A stretch of DNA of 64,000 bases, taken from positions 1-64,000 of the forward strand of contig JAFKHH010000018.1 in NCBI GenBank assembly GCA_017306865.1, given 5' to 3'. Shown here piece by piece: positions 1 to 8,567 of this stretch. This DNA comes from Filimonas sp. Lineage in GTDB: Bacteria > Bacteroidota > Bacteroidia > Chitinophagales > Chitinophagaceae. How positions within the stretch are numbered: position 1 is the first letter of the stretch; each line of letters begins with the position of its first letter. The notes under the pieces were generated by a model that saw only the letters and a list, made by a program, of their open reading frames with translations, did not search any database and was not told where the DNA came from. Position numbers and translations under genes: made by a program.

Positions 1-39
1 TCCCCCCTTCTCACTCACCAACCGTTTTCGTTGGTGTTG

Positions 40-72
40 CAAAGGCAAGCTTTTTCCTTCTTCCCAACCAAA
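40..72 (-). promoter_or_regulatory. Minus-strand sigma-A promoter, array copy 1
   Basis: Read on the minus strand, a TTTG -33 element (69-72) lies 21 nt from a -7 element TGCCTTTG (40-47), one base off the Bacteroidota consensus TAnnTTTG. It is the promoter nearest the left edge and the weakest of four. A short hairpin (CACCAAC/GTTGGTG, 16-36) lies just downstream, in the presumed leader. The gene it serves is outside the window. Confidence 0.55.
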
Positions 73-152
73 TATTTTGAGAACTATTATTTAATTTTTA
101 TTCCGTTAAAATATTGATTGTCAATGATCTAGTCCGTTTTCGTTTCGGGTTG

Positions 153-183
153 CAAAGATAACAACCTTTTCCATTCCACCAAA
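153..183 (-). promoter_or_regulatory. Minus-strand sigma-A promoter, array copy 2
   Basis: The -7 box TATCTTTG (153-160) is a perfect consensus match. A TTTG -33 box (180-183) lies 19 nt upstream, and an A-rich tract behind it could act as an UP element. The initiation region (CAACCCGAAA) is shared with copy 3. Its -7 box is exactly 113 bp from those of copies 1 and 3. Confidence 0.75.
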
Positions 184-265
184 TCTTTTTAAAAAAAATT
201 TTTATTCTTCAATTATTGTTAAAAGACTGATAATCAATGAGCTAGGTTTAATTCCTTTCGGGTTG

Positions 266-296
266 CAAAGGTAAACTTCTTTTTCATTCCACCAAA
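266..296 (-). promoter_or_regulatory. Minus-strand sigma-A promoter, array copy 3
   Basis: The -7 box TACCTTTG (266-273) and TTTG (293-296) are separated by 19 nt, with an A-tract upstream of the -33 box. The sequence downstream of the start (CTAGCTCATTGA...) resembles that of copy 2 (CTAGATCATTGA...), so the copies arose by tandem duplication. Confidence 0.75.
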
Positions 297-410
297 TCTT
301 TTTTAAAAATTTTCCTTTCCCCTTTTTGCTCCTGAAACTCTTGAAAGAACTCTTCCCGTTTTTGTTGCTTTATGGCTTGTAAACCAGTAGGCTTTTTGTG
401 TAACGGGCGG

Positions 411-441
411 CAAAGATAAGCGTGAATTCTTTCCTGCCAAA
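411..441 (-). promoter_or_regulatory. Minus-strand sigma-A promoter, array copy 4
   Basis: The -7 box TATCTTTG (411-418) and TTTG (438-441) have the same 19-nt spacing and an upstream A-tract (443-454). The initial transcribed sequence differs from copies 1-3. This is the most upstream promoter of the array. No convincing gene occupies 1-1017. Confidence 0.7.
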
Positions 442-655
442 TCTTTTTTAAAAAATAAAATGCTAACGTGCATAAATAGCTGTGATAGCAAGGGTTTGAG
501 AGGATAAAAAATTCCAATTAGTATGGAGATTCACCGCAGAGATGGTTTATTCAGGAAATTACACAGGGAAAATTTGAAGACAATTGGGAGTATTTACGGA
601 GGCTTTTATTAAGAAGGCTATAATTAGTGTCTAATAAAGTTTCGTGGCCTGCCCT

Positions 656-900
656 ATTGCAAGCGTTCATTTGTCTACCGACGGTGTTACTTTTTGTCTT
701 GATACAAAAAGTAACCAAAAAAATCAAGGCTCCAGAAAAGCAGGCTAAAAATTGTCCCGACCGCCAAAATCCATTGAACTCGCCGCTAACAGCATGAGTA
801 AGTAAGTTACGCCTGGCTCAAACAGCAATGGCTTTTTCCGGCGTTCATGACAATTTTCTTAACGCTGCTTTTCTGAGGCCGAACCTCTCTTTTTAAAAAC
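656..900. repeat. Dispersed hairpin repeat, copy 1
   Basis: The block starts near TTGCAAGCGTT and carries a perfect 12-bp hairpin (686-697 / 704-715; GTTACTTTTTGT, loop CTTGAT). About 70 bp after the hairpin are shared with the copy at 5971-6197. The middle is variable and the end (CTTTTCTGAGGCCG) is conserved. It carries no coding sequence; short ORFs across it are translations of the repeat. The rest of 520-1017 shows nothing recognisable. Confidence 0.8.
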
Positions 901-1017
901 CAAATTCGAGAATTACGCTGGTTTCGAATCCAGGCTTTTCGCTTAAACAACCCTGAAATAGTTATTACAGTGGAGATTTTAGAACGCCTCGTACTTTGTA
1001 CTTCACAATTCGTACTT

Positions 1018-1764
1018 CTATATGGGTAATATACCGTCAGGATAGTTGACTTCTACGAGGAAAAGGCCTTGCGGTGGCGTAGAGAAGTCTGCTTTGCTGC
1101 AATCCAGGGCTTCTATTATTGCTTTAAAGGCCGGTATATCTATACTACTCCTGCCTACCCGTAACATAGTACCTACCAGCCCACGTACCATGCCTCGCAA
1201 AAAACGATTTGCTTTTACATTATAGATATAAGTGCCATTTTCTTCTGTCCACTGAGATTTTTGAATATCACAGATAAAGGTCTTAACCTGTGTATTACGC
1301 TTGGAAAAGGATGTGAAGTCACTGTATTGCATTAAAACAGTGGCCGCTTCCTGTAGCTTTTCTAATGACAAGGTATAGGGAAAATAGTATGCCCGGTCTT
1401 CGAGGAAGGGATCTTTGCTTTTATATACAAAGTATTTATACTCACGGGAGGTGGCTAAAAAACGGGAATGTGCATCATCTGTTACCTGTACTATTCTTTT
1501 AAGAACGATGTCTTGCGGCAGTATGGCATTCAGGTTATATACATGTTTTTCCTGCACAATTACACTGGAATCAAAATGAAAGTAGTTCTGTAAGGCGTGT
1601 ACACCTGCATCTGTCCGGGAGGAACCGGTAAGCTCAAAAGGTTGGTGATAGAAGATACTAAGCGCCTTTTCCACTTCCGACTGTACGGTGAGTGCATTGG
1701 CCTGTACCTGGAATCCGCTGTAGCGGGTTCCTTTATAAGATAACTCTAGGAAATATCGTGACAT
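1018..1764 (-). CDS. truA: tRNA pseudouridine(38-40) synthase TruA
   Basis: TruA isomerises uridines 38-40 in the anticodon arm of many tRNAs. The 248-residue product has the family's usual length. The catalytic block SSRTDAGVHAL places the essential aspartate at residue 52. The C-terminal RFLRGMVRGLVGTMLRVG segment matches the conserved RNA-binding block around residue 190. It starts with MSRYFLELSYKG, the normal TruA N-terminus. It lies 73 bp downstream of the DUF4476 gene on the same strand, so the two may share a transcript; no terminator is visible between them. Function is cytoplasmic and rests on strong family identity. Confidence 0.96.
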   Translation of the reverse strand: MSRYFLELSYKGTRYSGFQVQANALTVQSEVEKALSIFYHQPFELTGSSRTDAGVHALQNYFHFDSSVIVQEKHVYNLNAILPQDIVLKRIVQVTDDAHSRFLATSREYKYFVYKSKDPFLEDRAYYFPYTLSLEKLQEAATVLMQYSDFTSFSKRNTQVKTFICDIQKSQWTEENGTYIYNVKANRFLRGMVRGLVGTMLRVGRSSIDIPAFKAIIEALDCSKADFSTPPQGLFLVEVNYPDGILPI

Positions 1765-1837
1765 TGTTACGTTTCACTGTTTTCAAGGTTTCAGCGTTGC
1801 AAAATAGCTACCTGTTAGCCAGTAACCTGACACCTAA

Positions 1838-3211
1838 TTACAATCTGAGCATTGCCCTGAATCGTTTTTTGTAATAATCATCTATGAGCATATTCTCCAG
1901 CGTAGCATAATTGGTTACATCGTACACAAAAGGATAGGCAGCATCATAGAAAGAATAGCGGCTGGCGTCTGTGTAGAACAGCATACCAAGTGTCTTGATC
2001 TGGCTGGTGGTGTAGCATTTGGATTTGAAAGCTTTGCGGGCCACTTCTATCATTTTCTCATCTTCCCCTGCTCCTACCATTCTTTTCTTCAGCCTGTCAA
2101 GATCTTTGTCTTCAGCCATTTGAGAGCAATTGGAATTGTACCCGGCTATCTTGGTTGAAGAGTTGCTGTTATTTGTTGTACTTGTTTCTGTATTTGTATT
2201 TGCAGGCGGTTGCGCTGTAGTTACCGGCGGAGCAACAACCACTGTTTCCTTACTACCTTCTGCCGGTTTGTTGAAAAATGGATTGTCCACTTTTTTGTCA
2301 TCTGCTGTTGTCTCAGATTTCACATCTACAAACTTCGGCTGTGTTGTTTCTTTGTTTTCCTTTGGCTTATCTGCGTCTTTAGGCTTCTCAGGAGCAGCCT
2401 GCTCAGTAGTAGTTGCTACCGGTGCTTCTGCACTGCCAACAGGAATAAATATTTTGATGGTGTCCGCACCTTTTGCATTAAAGTCTATAAATACATAATC
2501 TGTGCCTTCGTTCCTTTCTTTTTCATCTGCTTTGATAATGCCTTTTGTGGTAGGAATTTCTTCTTCTGCTACAGGATCCTTGGCTTCTGCTACTACAGGC
2601 TCTTTAGGCGTATTCTTAGCTACTACCTGTTCTTTTTTCTCTGGCGCTTTCTTTGGCGGTGCTGATACTACAGGCGCGTTTTTGAGCGTAGGATCGTTCA
2701 CTACTTGTGAAAGCATATCACCGAAAGGATTTGCACCATTCTTAGGTGTGGTAGCTGTTGGCGTATCTGGCGTAGTTGCTACAGGCTGATTTGCTGGTGG
2801 CGCATCTGCAGGCTTGGTCCCTTTTTTAGGTGGCTTTGCTGCAGCAGAAGCTGCTCCTGGTACTACAGCCATCGTTTGAAGGTTTAACAACCCCCATCCT
2901 TTGTCGCCCATATTTTTCAAAGCATACCCTACATCCAGCCCCTCCATTTTACACACAAAGACTTGGTCGGGGTATTTTCCTTTTGTAAAACTTAGTTTGA
3001 GGGTATTTTCTCCATCTGGCAACTGGGGTATAATGAGATAGCCTGATGCGCTGGAATTATATATTTTACCATTTAATGCTACGGAGAAGGGGTCTTTGGT
3101 ATCGGATTGTATATACATGAAGTGGTTCTGCTGCGCGAACGTAGCAGTAAGAAGCATACACATTAAGCCAAAAAATAATACCAGTCGTCTGTTCATGGGT
3201 TGCAATTTCAT
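1838..3211 (-). CDS. Secreted DUF4476 domain protein
   Basis: The 457-residue product begins with a signal peptide (MNRRLVLFFGLMCMLLTATFAQ; the true start could be the internal Met6). An N-terminal beta-rich segment (about residues 27-115) is followed by a long low-complexity linker rich in Pro, Ala, Lys, Thr and Glu (about 120-345). A C-terminal domain of about 90 residues (SKCYTTSQIKTLGMLFYTDA...) matches DUF4476. That family is common in Bacteroidota and has no established activity. The linker suggests a surface-exposed or periplasm-spanning protein. It is divergent from the M1 aminopeptidase gene and upstream of truA. Confidence 0.85.
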   Translation of the reverse strand: MKLQPMNRRLVLFFGLMCMLLTATFAQQNHFMYIQSDTKDPFSVALNGKIYNSSASGYLIIPQLPDGENTLKLSFTKGKYPDQVFVCKMEGLDVGYALKNMGDKGWGLLNLQTMAVVPGAASAAAKPPKKGTKPADAPPANQPVATTPDTPTATTPKNGANPFGDMLSQVVNDPTLKNAPVVSAPPKKAPEKKEQVVAKNTPKEPVVAEAKDPVAEEEIPTTKGIIKADEKERNEGTDYVFIDFNAKGADTIKIFIPVGSAEAPVATTTEQAAPEKPKDADKPKENKETTQPKFVDVKSETTADDKKVDNPFFNKPAEGSKETVVVAPPVTTAQPPANTNTETSTTNNSNSSTKIAGYNSNCSQMAEDKDLDRLKKRMVGAGEDEKMIEVARKAFKSKCYTTSQIKTLGMLFYTDASRYSFYDAAYPFVYDVTNYATLENMLIDDYYKKRFRAMLRL

Positions 3212-3363
3212 TCTTTCTTAATTCAAAACAAAGCTATTGCAAAAAACGCATTACACTTTTTTCGGTGTAGTAGCCATAATCGAGCCATTTTTGCCCTGTT
3301 CATCAAATTGTTGCTAGATGCGTTCGTTTAGATATTACATTTATGCCCTTAAAAAATACATAC
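3212..3363. promoter_or_regulatory. Divergent promoter region, DUF4476 / M1 peptidase
   Basis: On the minus strand, TAGCTTTG (3229-3236) is a perfect -7 match ahead of the DUF4476 gene, though no clear -33 box accompanies it. On the plus strand, TACATTTA (3336-3343) is one base off consensus, with TTG elements about 22 nt upstream (3308-3313). This plus-strand box overlaps the first possible ATG of the aminopeptidase and so favours the later start at 3364. Confidence 0.45.
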
Positions 3364-5844
3364 ATGAGAAAACTGGTATTAGGCATTTGCCTATGTACTT
3401 CGGTTGCAACGATTGCGCAGCCAGCCCCGGGCGGCAAAAGGGATGAGAGCTGGAAAAAGATCTACCGCGCTTCTGCGACTAAGATCAATGACCTGGTTCA
3501 CACTAAACTGGATGTACGTTTTGACTATGACAAGGCGTATATGTACGGGAAGGCGTGGATTACGCTTCAACCACATTTCTATGCAACAGACTCTCTGACG
3601 CTGGACGCAAAAGGGATGAATATTAATGCTGTGGCGCTGGTTGCTAATGGTAAGCAACAGCCGCTGAAATATGAATATGATTCTGCTTACCTGTACATAA
3701 ACCTTGGCAGGTCTTATAAGCAGGGTGAAAAATATACCGTGTTTATTGACTATGTAGCAAAGCCTAACGAATACCAGGCTAAGGGTAGTGCTGCGATTAC
3801 GGATGCAAAGGGTTTGTATTTCATCAATCCAAAGGGTGAGGATAAGAATAAGCCAACACAGATCTGGACGCAGGGTGAGACGGAGGCGACAAGTGTGTGG
3901 TGCCCTACTATAGATAAGTCAAACCAGAAGACGACGGAAGAAATTACCATGACTGTTCCGGCTAAATATGTGACGCTGAGCAATGGTTTGCTGGTAAGCC
4001 AAAAGAAAAATACGGATGGTACGCGTACTGATACGTGGAAAATGGATCTGCCGCATTCTCCATATTTATTTTTTATGGGCGTAGGTGATTTTGCCATCAT
4101 CAAGGATAGCTATAAGGGCAAAGAGGTTAGCTATTATGTGGAGAAGGATTATGAAAAGGTTGCCCGTAGAATCTTTGGCCTTACGCCTGAGATGATCGGC
4201 TTTTATTCTAAAATACTGGGTGTGGACTACCCGTGGGCTAAATATGCACAGATGACTGGCCGTGACTATGTAAGTGGCGCTATGGAAAATACCACAGCAA
4301 CATTACATACGGATGCGCTGCAACAAAACGCGCGTCAACTGTCTGATGGTAATAAATATGAGGATTATGTGGCGCATGAGTTGTTTCACCAGTGGTTTGG
4401 CGATTATGTAACTGCGGAGAGCTGGAGTAACCTGACGGTGAATGAGAGTTTTGCTAACTACAGTGAAACGTTGTGGTTTGAATACAAACACGGAAAAGAT
4501 GCTGGCCTTGAAAAGAATTATGTAGACATGCGTACGTACACACGTGGCCGCAATGATGCGAAGGACCTGGTACGTTTTTATTATGCAGACAAGGAGGATA
4601 TGTTTGATGCGGTGAGCTATAATAAGGGCGGCCGCATTCTGAATATGCTGCGCCATTATGTTGGCGACTCTGCTTTTTTCAAATCATTGAACCTTTACCT
4701 GACTACAAATAAATTTAAATCTGCTGAGGCTCATAACCTGCGCCTGGCATTTGAAGAGGTTACCGGGCAGGACCTGAACTGGTACTGGAACCAGTGGTAC
4801 TTTGGAAGCGGACACCCATTATTGGATATTAACTATGGCTATGATGCTGAGAACAGGGTTGCCCAGGTATTCATTTCTCAGAAGCAAACAACAGATAAGG
4901 TGTTTAAATTGCCTATTGACATAGATGTATATGTTGGCAATAAAAAAGAACGTCACTCTGTTTGGATGAATAACAAACAAGATACGTTTTCTTTCAAGGT
5001 TACTTCTAAACCTGACCTGATCAATGTAGATGGTGATAAGATATTATTGGCAGTAAAGACAGACCACAAAACACTGACTGAATACGCGCATCAATATAAG
5101 TATGCAGGTAATTATGTAGACAGAAGAGAGGCTATAGAATATGCTGCACAGCACATTAGCGAAGCGGGTGCTAAGGAACTGCTTTCGCAAGGTTTATCCG
5201 ATCCTTACCATGGCATCAGGAATATTACGCTGAGAGTTTTATCTGCTAAAGATCTCGATGCTACCTTACTGGCTAAGGTAGAAGGTATCAGTAAAAATGA
5301 TGAGCGCCGTCTGAACAGGGCTGCTGCAATAAACATACTGTCAGATTTGGAGCAACCAAAATATGAAGCGTTTTTCTTGGCAAATACATCCGACTCGTCT
5401 TACTCTGTTGCAGGTGCTGCGTTGGAGGGCCTGGCTAAACTGAATGAACAAAAAGCCATTTCCCTGTTGCCGGTAATAACAAAAGATGTTATGGGTGACT
5501 TGAAGCCTATCACGGAGCAATTGACTTTGTTGACTAAGTCTGATGCTGATTTTGATTCGGTATATAACAAATATAAATCCGCTTCTTTGCTCAGAAAGGT
5601 ATCACAGGTGTATAACCTGATCACTTACCTGTCTGTAGTAGAAGATAAGGCTAACTTCAAAAAGGGCCTGGATGCAGTTATAGAAACAAGAGATCAATTA
5701 TCTGCGTTCTCTCCTGCTTACAAGGAGAATATAAACAAGGAATTGACCAGGATGAAAAAGAGGAAGGAAGCTGCTAAAGCAAAATCAAGTAATCCTTCTG
5801 TGATAGATGAGGAGATTAAGATGGTGGAGGAGAAATTGAAATAA
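3364..5844 (+). CDS. Secreted M1 family zinc aminopeptidase
   Basis: The protein would remove N-terminal residues from peptides in the periplasm or outside the cell. An upstream ATG exists at 3343, but MRKLVLGICLCTSVATIAQP from 3364 is a proper signal peptide, giving 826 residues. Numbered from the upstream ATG, the GAMEN exopeptidase motif is near residue 312. The zinc site HELFHQ-x18-E has His345, Glu346, His349 and Glu368. The C-terminal third is helical with a HEAT-like character, as in M1 enzymes. It is a single-gene unit followed by a strong terminator. Substrate specificity cannot be read from the sequence. Confidence 0.93.
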   Translation: MRKLVLGICLCTSVATIAQPAPGGKRDESWKKIYRASATKINDLVHTKLDVRFDYDKAYMYGKAWITLQPHFYATDSLTLDAKGMNINAVALVANGKQQPLKYEYDSAYLYINLGRSYKQGEKYTVFIDYVAKPNEYQAKGSAAITDAKGLYFINPKGEDKNKPTQIWTQGETEATSVWCPTIDKSNQKTTEEITMTVPAKYVTLSNGLLVSQKKNTDGTRTDTWKMDLPHSPYLFFMGVGDFAIIKDSYKGKEVSYYVEKDYEKVARRIFGLTPEMIGFYSKILGVDYPWAKYAQMTGRDYVSGAMENTTATLHTDALQQNARQLSDGNKYEDYVAHELFHQWFGDYVTAESWSNLTVNESFANYSETLWFEYKHGKDAGLEKNYVDMRTYTRGRNDAKDLVRFYYADKEDMFDAVSYNKGGRILNMLRHYVGDSAFFKSLNLYLTTNKFKSAEAHNLRLAFEEVTGQDLNWYWNQWYFGSGHPLLDINYGYDAENRVAQVFISQKQTTDKVFKLPIDIDVYVGNKKERHSVWMNNKQDTFSFKVTSKPDLINVDGDKILLAVKTDHKTLTEYAHQYKYAGNYVDRREAIEYAAQHISEAGAKELLSQGLSDPYHGIRNITLRVLSAKDLDATLLAKVEGISKNDERRLNRAAAINILSDLEQPKYEAFFLANTSDSSYSVAGAALEGLAKLNEQKAISLLPVITKDVMGDLKPITEQLTLLTKSDADFDSVYNKYKSASLLRKVSQVYNLITYLSVVEDKANFKKGLDAVIETRDQLSAFSPAYKENINKELTRMKKRKEAAKAKSSNPSVIDEEIKMVEEKLK

Positions 5845-5879
5845 ATAGCATTGATACATTGTTGAATGGTTTTATTGTT

Positions 5880-5918
5880 ATAAAGAGAAAGGAGGCCTGT
5901 GGCCTCCTTTCTCTTTAT
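5880..5918. terminator. Intrinsic terminator after M1 peptidase
   Basis: A perfect 18-bp stem (5880-5897 / 5901-5918) with a 3-nt loop TGT. Its upper part is GGAGGCC/GGCCTCC and its base is an A/T-rich AAAGAGAAA/TTTCTCTTT. It lies 36 bp past the aminopeptidase stop and could work in both directions. Confidence 0.9.
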
Positions 5919-5970
5919 ATGCTTTATCGTTATTGCTCAATTAAGTTTAGTTATCTGACCAATTGTAAGC

Positions 5971-6197
5971 GTTAGTATGTCTACCGACGGTGTTACTTTT
6001 TGTCTTGATACAAAAAGTAACCAAAAAAATCAAGGCTCCAGAAAAGCAGGCTAAAAATTGTCCCGACCACCGAAATCCATTGAACTCGCCGCAGACAACA
6101 TTTGTAAATAAGTTTGCTTATGGCTCGAACAGTCCCAACAATACTGTTGGGACAGCTTTTCTGAGGCCGGACGTTTCGCTTGAAAAACTTAAATAGG
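5971..6197. repeat. Dispersed hairpin repeat, copy 2
   Basis: Same family as 656-900. The perfect 12-bp hairpin is at 5992-6003 / 6010-6021, and the shared tail includes TCCAGAAAAGCAGGCT and TCCATTGAACTCGCCGC. The middle differs from copy 1 and contains its own 9-bp hairpin (6132-6140 / 6145-6153; GTCCCAACA/TGTTGGGAC). Read on the minus strand it gives a pseudo-ORF ending DFFGYFLYQDKK, which is the hairpin translated and not a gene. Confidence 0.8.
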
Positions 6198-6280
6198 GAA
6201 CTAACACAGTTTAAACGCAGACTTTTTTGCATGTAGTTTTTTAGTACTATAAGCGACATTGCTTAATGATACATGGTAAT

Positions 6281-6318
6281 AAAAAAGTGAATGGGCTGCT
6301 TATTAAAACAGCCCATTC
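6281..6318 (-). terminator. Terminator of the lemA-TPM operon
   Basis: A 10-bp stem GAATGGGCTG/CAGCCCATTC (6289-6298 / 6309-6318) is followed on the minus strand by a run of six Ts (6281-6286). It lies just past the stop of the last TPM gene. Confidence 0.85.
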
Positions 6319-6371
6319 CTTTTTACTTTATATATTTTACAAACTATATAAACCTTATCTATACTCAAACA

Positions 6372-7157
6372 TTACCAGCTACCGCTTGCGCCGCCGCCGC
6401 CGGAGCTACCTCCGCCGAAACCGCCGAAGCCACCACCGCCTCCTCCACCGCCCCATCCTCCGGAGCCGCCGCCTCCCCAGCCACCACGGTCGCTGCCGCC
6501 ACCGCCAAGGAAAAGGAAAGGCAAGAGATTGTAACCGCGTCTGCTGACCATACCACCACCGCGTCCGCCACCGCCACCGCTTGCACCAAGAATAACGAAG
6601 ATGACAACAAGAATAATAATAAACGCAAGTCCCCCACCGGAACCGTTGTCTTTATTTTTCTTCCGCACCACTTTATACTCCCCTGCTGCAGCTTTACTCA
6701 ATGCATCTACCGCTTCATCAAGACCGCGATAATAGTTTCCGGCTTTGAAATTTGGCTTCAGGTCATTTTCAATAATATCGCCTGTAGTAATATCGGGAAT
6801 AGCGCCTTCCAAACCATAGCCAACTTCTATCCTGACTTTACGATCTTCAACAGCCACAAGAATAAGTACACCATTATTGGTTTTCTTATTGCCTATACCC
6901 CAATCTCTGAAAAGCTTGGTAGCATAGTCTTCAATCGGGTAATCGTTTAAGGTAGGAATAGTAACAATGGCAATCTGGTTGGATGTACTATCATCCAGCG
7001 CTACCAGTTTACGTTCCAGTATTTCCCGCTGTTCCGGCGACAGTACGTTTCCCTTGTCAGTAACAAGGCGTGGCACTGACGGCTTTGGCAATACGTCTTG
7101 CGCCATAGCCACAATACCGGTACAGAAAAATGCTATTATAAGAAGGAGATGCTTCAT
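6372..7157 (-). CDS. Exported TPM domain protein (YgcG-like), Gly-rich tail
   Basis: A signal peptide (MKHLLLIIAFFCTGIVAMAQ) supports a start at 7157; an ATG seven codons upstream is also possible. A TPM domain follows (about residues 25-150: SNQIAIVTIP, GVLILVAVEDRKVRIEVGYGLEG). Next come one transmembrane helix (LAFIIILVVIFVILG) and a C-terminal tail of almost pure Gly with Ser and Trp, ending GASGSW. This matches the YgcG family, whose members usually sit with lemA. Their biochemical role is not settled, although plant TPM proteins act in photosystem repair. It is the third gene of the lemA operon, 47 bp after the second TPM gene. Confidence 0.9.
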   Translation of the reverse strand: MKHLLLIIAFFCTGIVAMAQDVLPKPSVPRLVTDKGNVLSPEQREILERKLVALDDSTSNQIAIVTIPTLNDYPIEDYATKLFRDWGIGNKKTNNGVLILVAVEDRKVRIEVGYGLEGAIPDITTGDIIENDLKPNFKAGNYYRGLDEAVDALSKAAAGEYKVVRKKNKDNGSGGGLAFIIILVVIFVILGASGGGGGRGGGMVSRRGYNLLPFLFLGGGGSDRGGWGGGGSGGWGGGGGGGGFGGFGGGSSGGGGASGSW

Positions 7158-7204
7158 CAGAAAAAAGTAAGCAGGCATGTAGTGAACATGCCTGCCATAT
7201 TTAG

Positions 7205-7666
7205 TTATTTACCAAAAACTATATCATCCGGCAGCTCGTTTTTGTCTACCGCAGCGTCGTAAGGAAAATGATAGGATAGCGCATCCCCTATTTCCTGCAC
7301 GATCGTACTAATGCCACCGGCGTAGTTTTCCCTATTAAAATGAGAAAGGATCTTAGCTGTTTCTGTATGCCAGAAATCTTTACCTGTTTTGTCATAGATG
7401 CCCTGGTCTGCATATAGTGCAAGCTGCCTGTCTTTCATTGCTATGTACACAAGTACTGCATTGCGCTGAGCAGTCTGATGCATTTTTAGTCCCTGGAACA
7501 GTTCAAATGCCCTGTCTACAGGATCTACAAACCTGCAACGGCTTTCTATGTACACGCGAATTTCTCCGCTGGTTTTATGTTCTGCTTCACCTATGGCTTT
7601 TACCATTTGCTCGTTTTCCTCGCGGGTGAAGAAGTCTACAGGCTTTTTGCGAAATAATCCAATCAT
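7205..7666 (-). CDS. Cytoplasmic TPM domain protein
   Basis: A 153-residue TPM domain protein. The diagnostic segments are HKTSGEIRVYIESRC, NAVLVYIAMKDRQLALYADQGI and YAGGISTIVQEIGDAL. Unlike its neighbour it has no signal peptide and no glycine-rich tail; the basic N-terminus MIGLFRKKPVDFFTREE could only associate peripherally with a membrane. It lies 20 bp downstream of lemA and is surely co-transcribed. A short TPM protein paired with a long exported one beside lemA is a recurrent Bacteroidota arrangement. Molecular function unknown. Confidence 0.87.
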   Translation of the reverse strand: MIGLFRKKPVDFFTREENEQMVKAIGEAEHKTSGEIRVYIESRCRFVDPVDRAFELFQGLKMHQTAQRNAVLVYIAMKDRQLALYADQGIYDKTGKDFWHTETAKILSHFNRENYAGGISTIVQEIGDALSYHFPYDAAVDKNELPDDIVFGK

Positions 7667-7686
7667 AATAGTTATATACTTATATG

Positions 7687-8277
7687 TTAGAATTTCACCT
7701 CAGGTGCTTTTTCAGAACCAGCTTCTGCCTGGAAGTAACCTTTAGGCTTGAAACCAAACGCACCGGCAAAGAGGGTGTTAGGGAAACGCCTGATCACAGA
7801 GTTGTACTCCTGTACACTTGTATTGAAATCGTTACGTGCAACTTTGATCCTGTTTTCAGTGCCTTCCAATTGTGTCTGTAAACCTCTGAAGGCGTCATTT
7901 GCCCTGAGTGTAGGATAATTTTCCGTAACCATCAGCAAGCGGCCTAATGCCTGTGAAAGCTGGCCTTGTGCCTGTTGGAATTCTTGTATTTTTTCAGGAG
8001 TCAGATTTGTAGGATCTATTTTTACCTGTGTAGCGCTAGCCCTGGCAGCTATAACATTCTGCAAGGTTGTCTGTTCAAAGTTAGCTTCACCTTTTACAGT
8101 ACTTACAAGGTTAGGTATAAGATCTGCGCGGCGTTGATATTCACTTTGTACTTTACCCCATTGGCTTTTTACGCTTTCATCCAGCTTGATCATGTTGTTG
8201 TATCCACCGCAACCACAACCACCGAGGATGAGTACTAAAGCAGCAATAACAATAAGTGCAAGGTTTTTTGTTTTCAT
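7687..8277 (-). CDS. lemA: LemA family protein
   Basis: A 196-residue LemA protein with the expected length. An N-terminal hydrophobic segment (residues 5-20) ends LILGGC, so Cys21 may be a lipoprotein acylation site. The family core YNNMIKLDESVKSQWGKVQSEYQRRADLIPNLV is followed by the helical repeat and the C-terminal NDFNTSVQEYNSVIRRFPNTLFAGAFGFKPKGYF block. LemA proteins are membrane-anchored coiled-coil proteins of unclear function that co-occur with TPM proteins, as here, where it is the first gene of a three-gene operon. The upstream space 8278-8567 holds no gene; near 8345-8385 it carries degenerate GTGAGTTGTGAGTGGTGAATTG words. Confidence 0.94.
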   Translation of the reverse strand: MKTKNLALIVIAALVLILGGCGCGGYNNMIKLDESVKSQWGKVQSEYQRRADLIPNLVSTVKGEANFEQTTLQNVIAARASATQVKIDPTNLTPEKIQEFQQAQGQLSQALGRLLMVTENYPTLRANDAFRGLQTQLEGTENRIKVARNDFNTSVQEYNSVIRRFPNTLFAGAFGFKPKGYFQAEAGSEKAPEVKF

Positions 8278-8567
8278 TTTCTTGAATGTTTTCTTGATTA
8301 AATATACACAACAAATGAAATACCTTTTTATAAATTATGACGGAAAGACAGATTGTGAGTTGTGAGTGGTGAATTGTAAGGAAAAGAGTCAGCAAACCAG
8401 TAGTCAAAAAAGTCATCGTTGCAAAGCCTGCTGGCATATACCTTTAGCTGCATCGGGAATAGCTTCTTCTCTTTGCGCCCTTTACACATGCACTGTGTTC
8501 TTTGCGATACCCCTTAGCAGGAGCTCACCATTTATCCATAAAACAATTCAACAATGCTTCCACACCA

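Noticed and set aside
284-517. Minus-strand ORF of 77 codons at the left edge
   Set aside because: It runs through the promoter array; its codons are the -33/-7 boxes and A-tracts, with no protein-like pattern.
5993-6259. Minus-strand ORF ending DFFGYFLYQDKK
   Set aside because: It is a translation of the dispersed hairpin repeat; the same hairpin recurs at 686-715 and 45857-45884 without a conserved reading frame.
6291-6950. Plus-strand ORF rich in Ala and Thr opposite the TPM gene
   Set aside because: It is the complement of the Gly-rich tail (GGC repeats) of a real gene.
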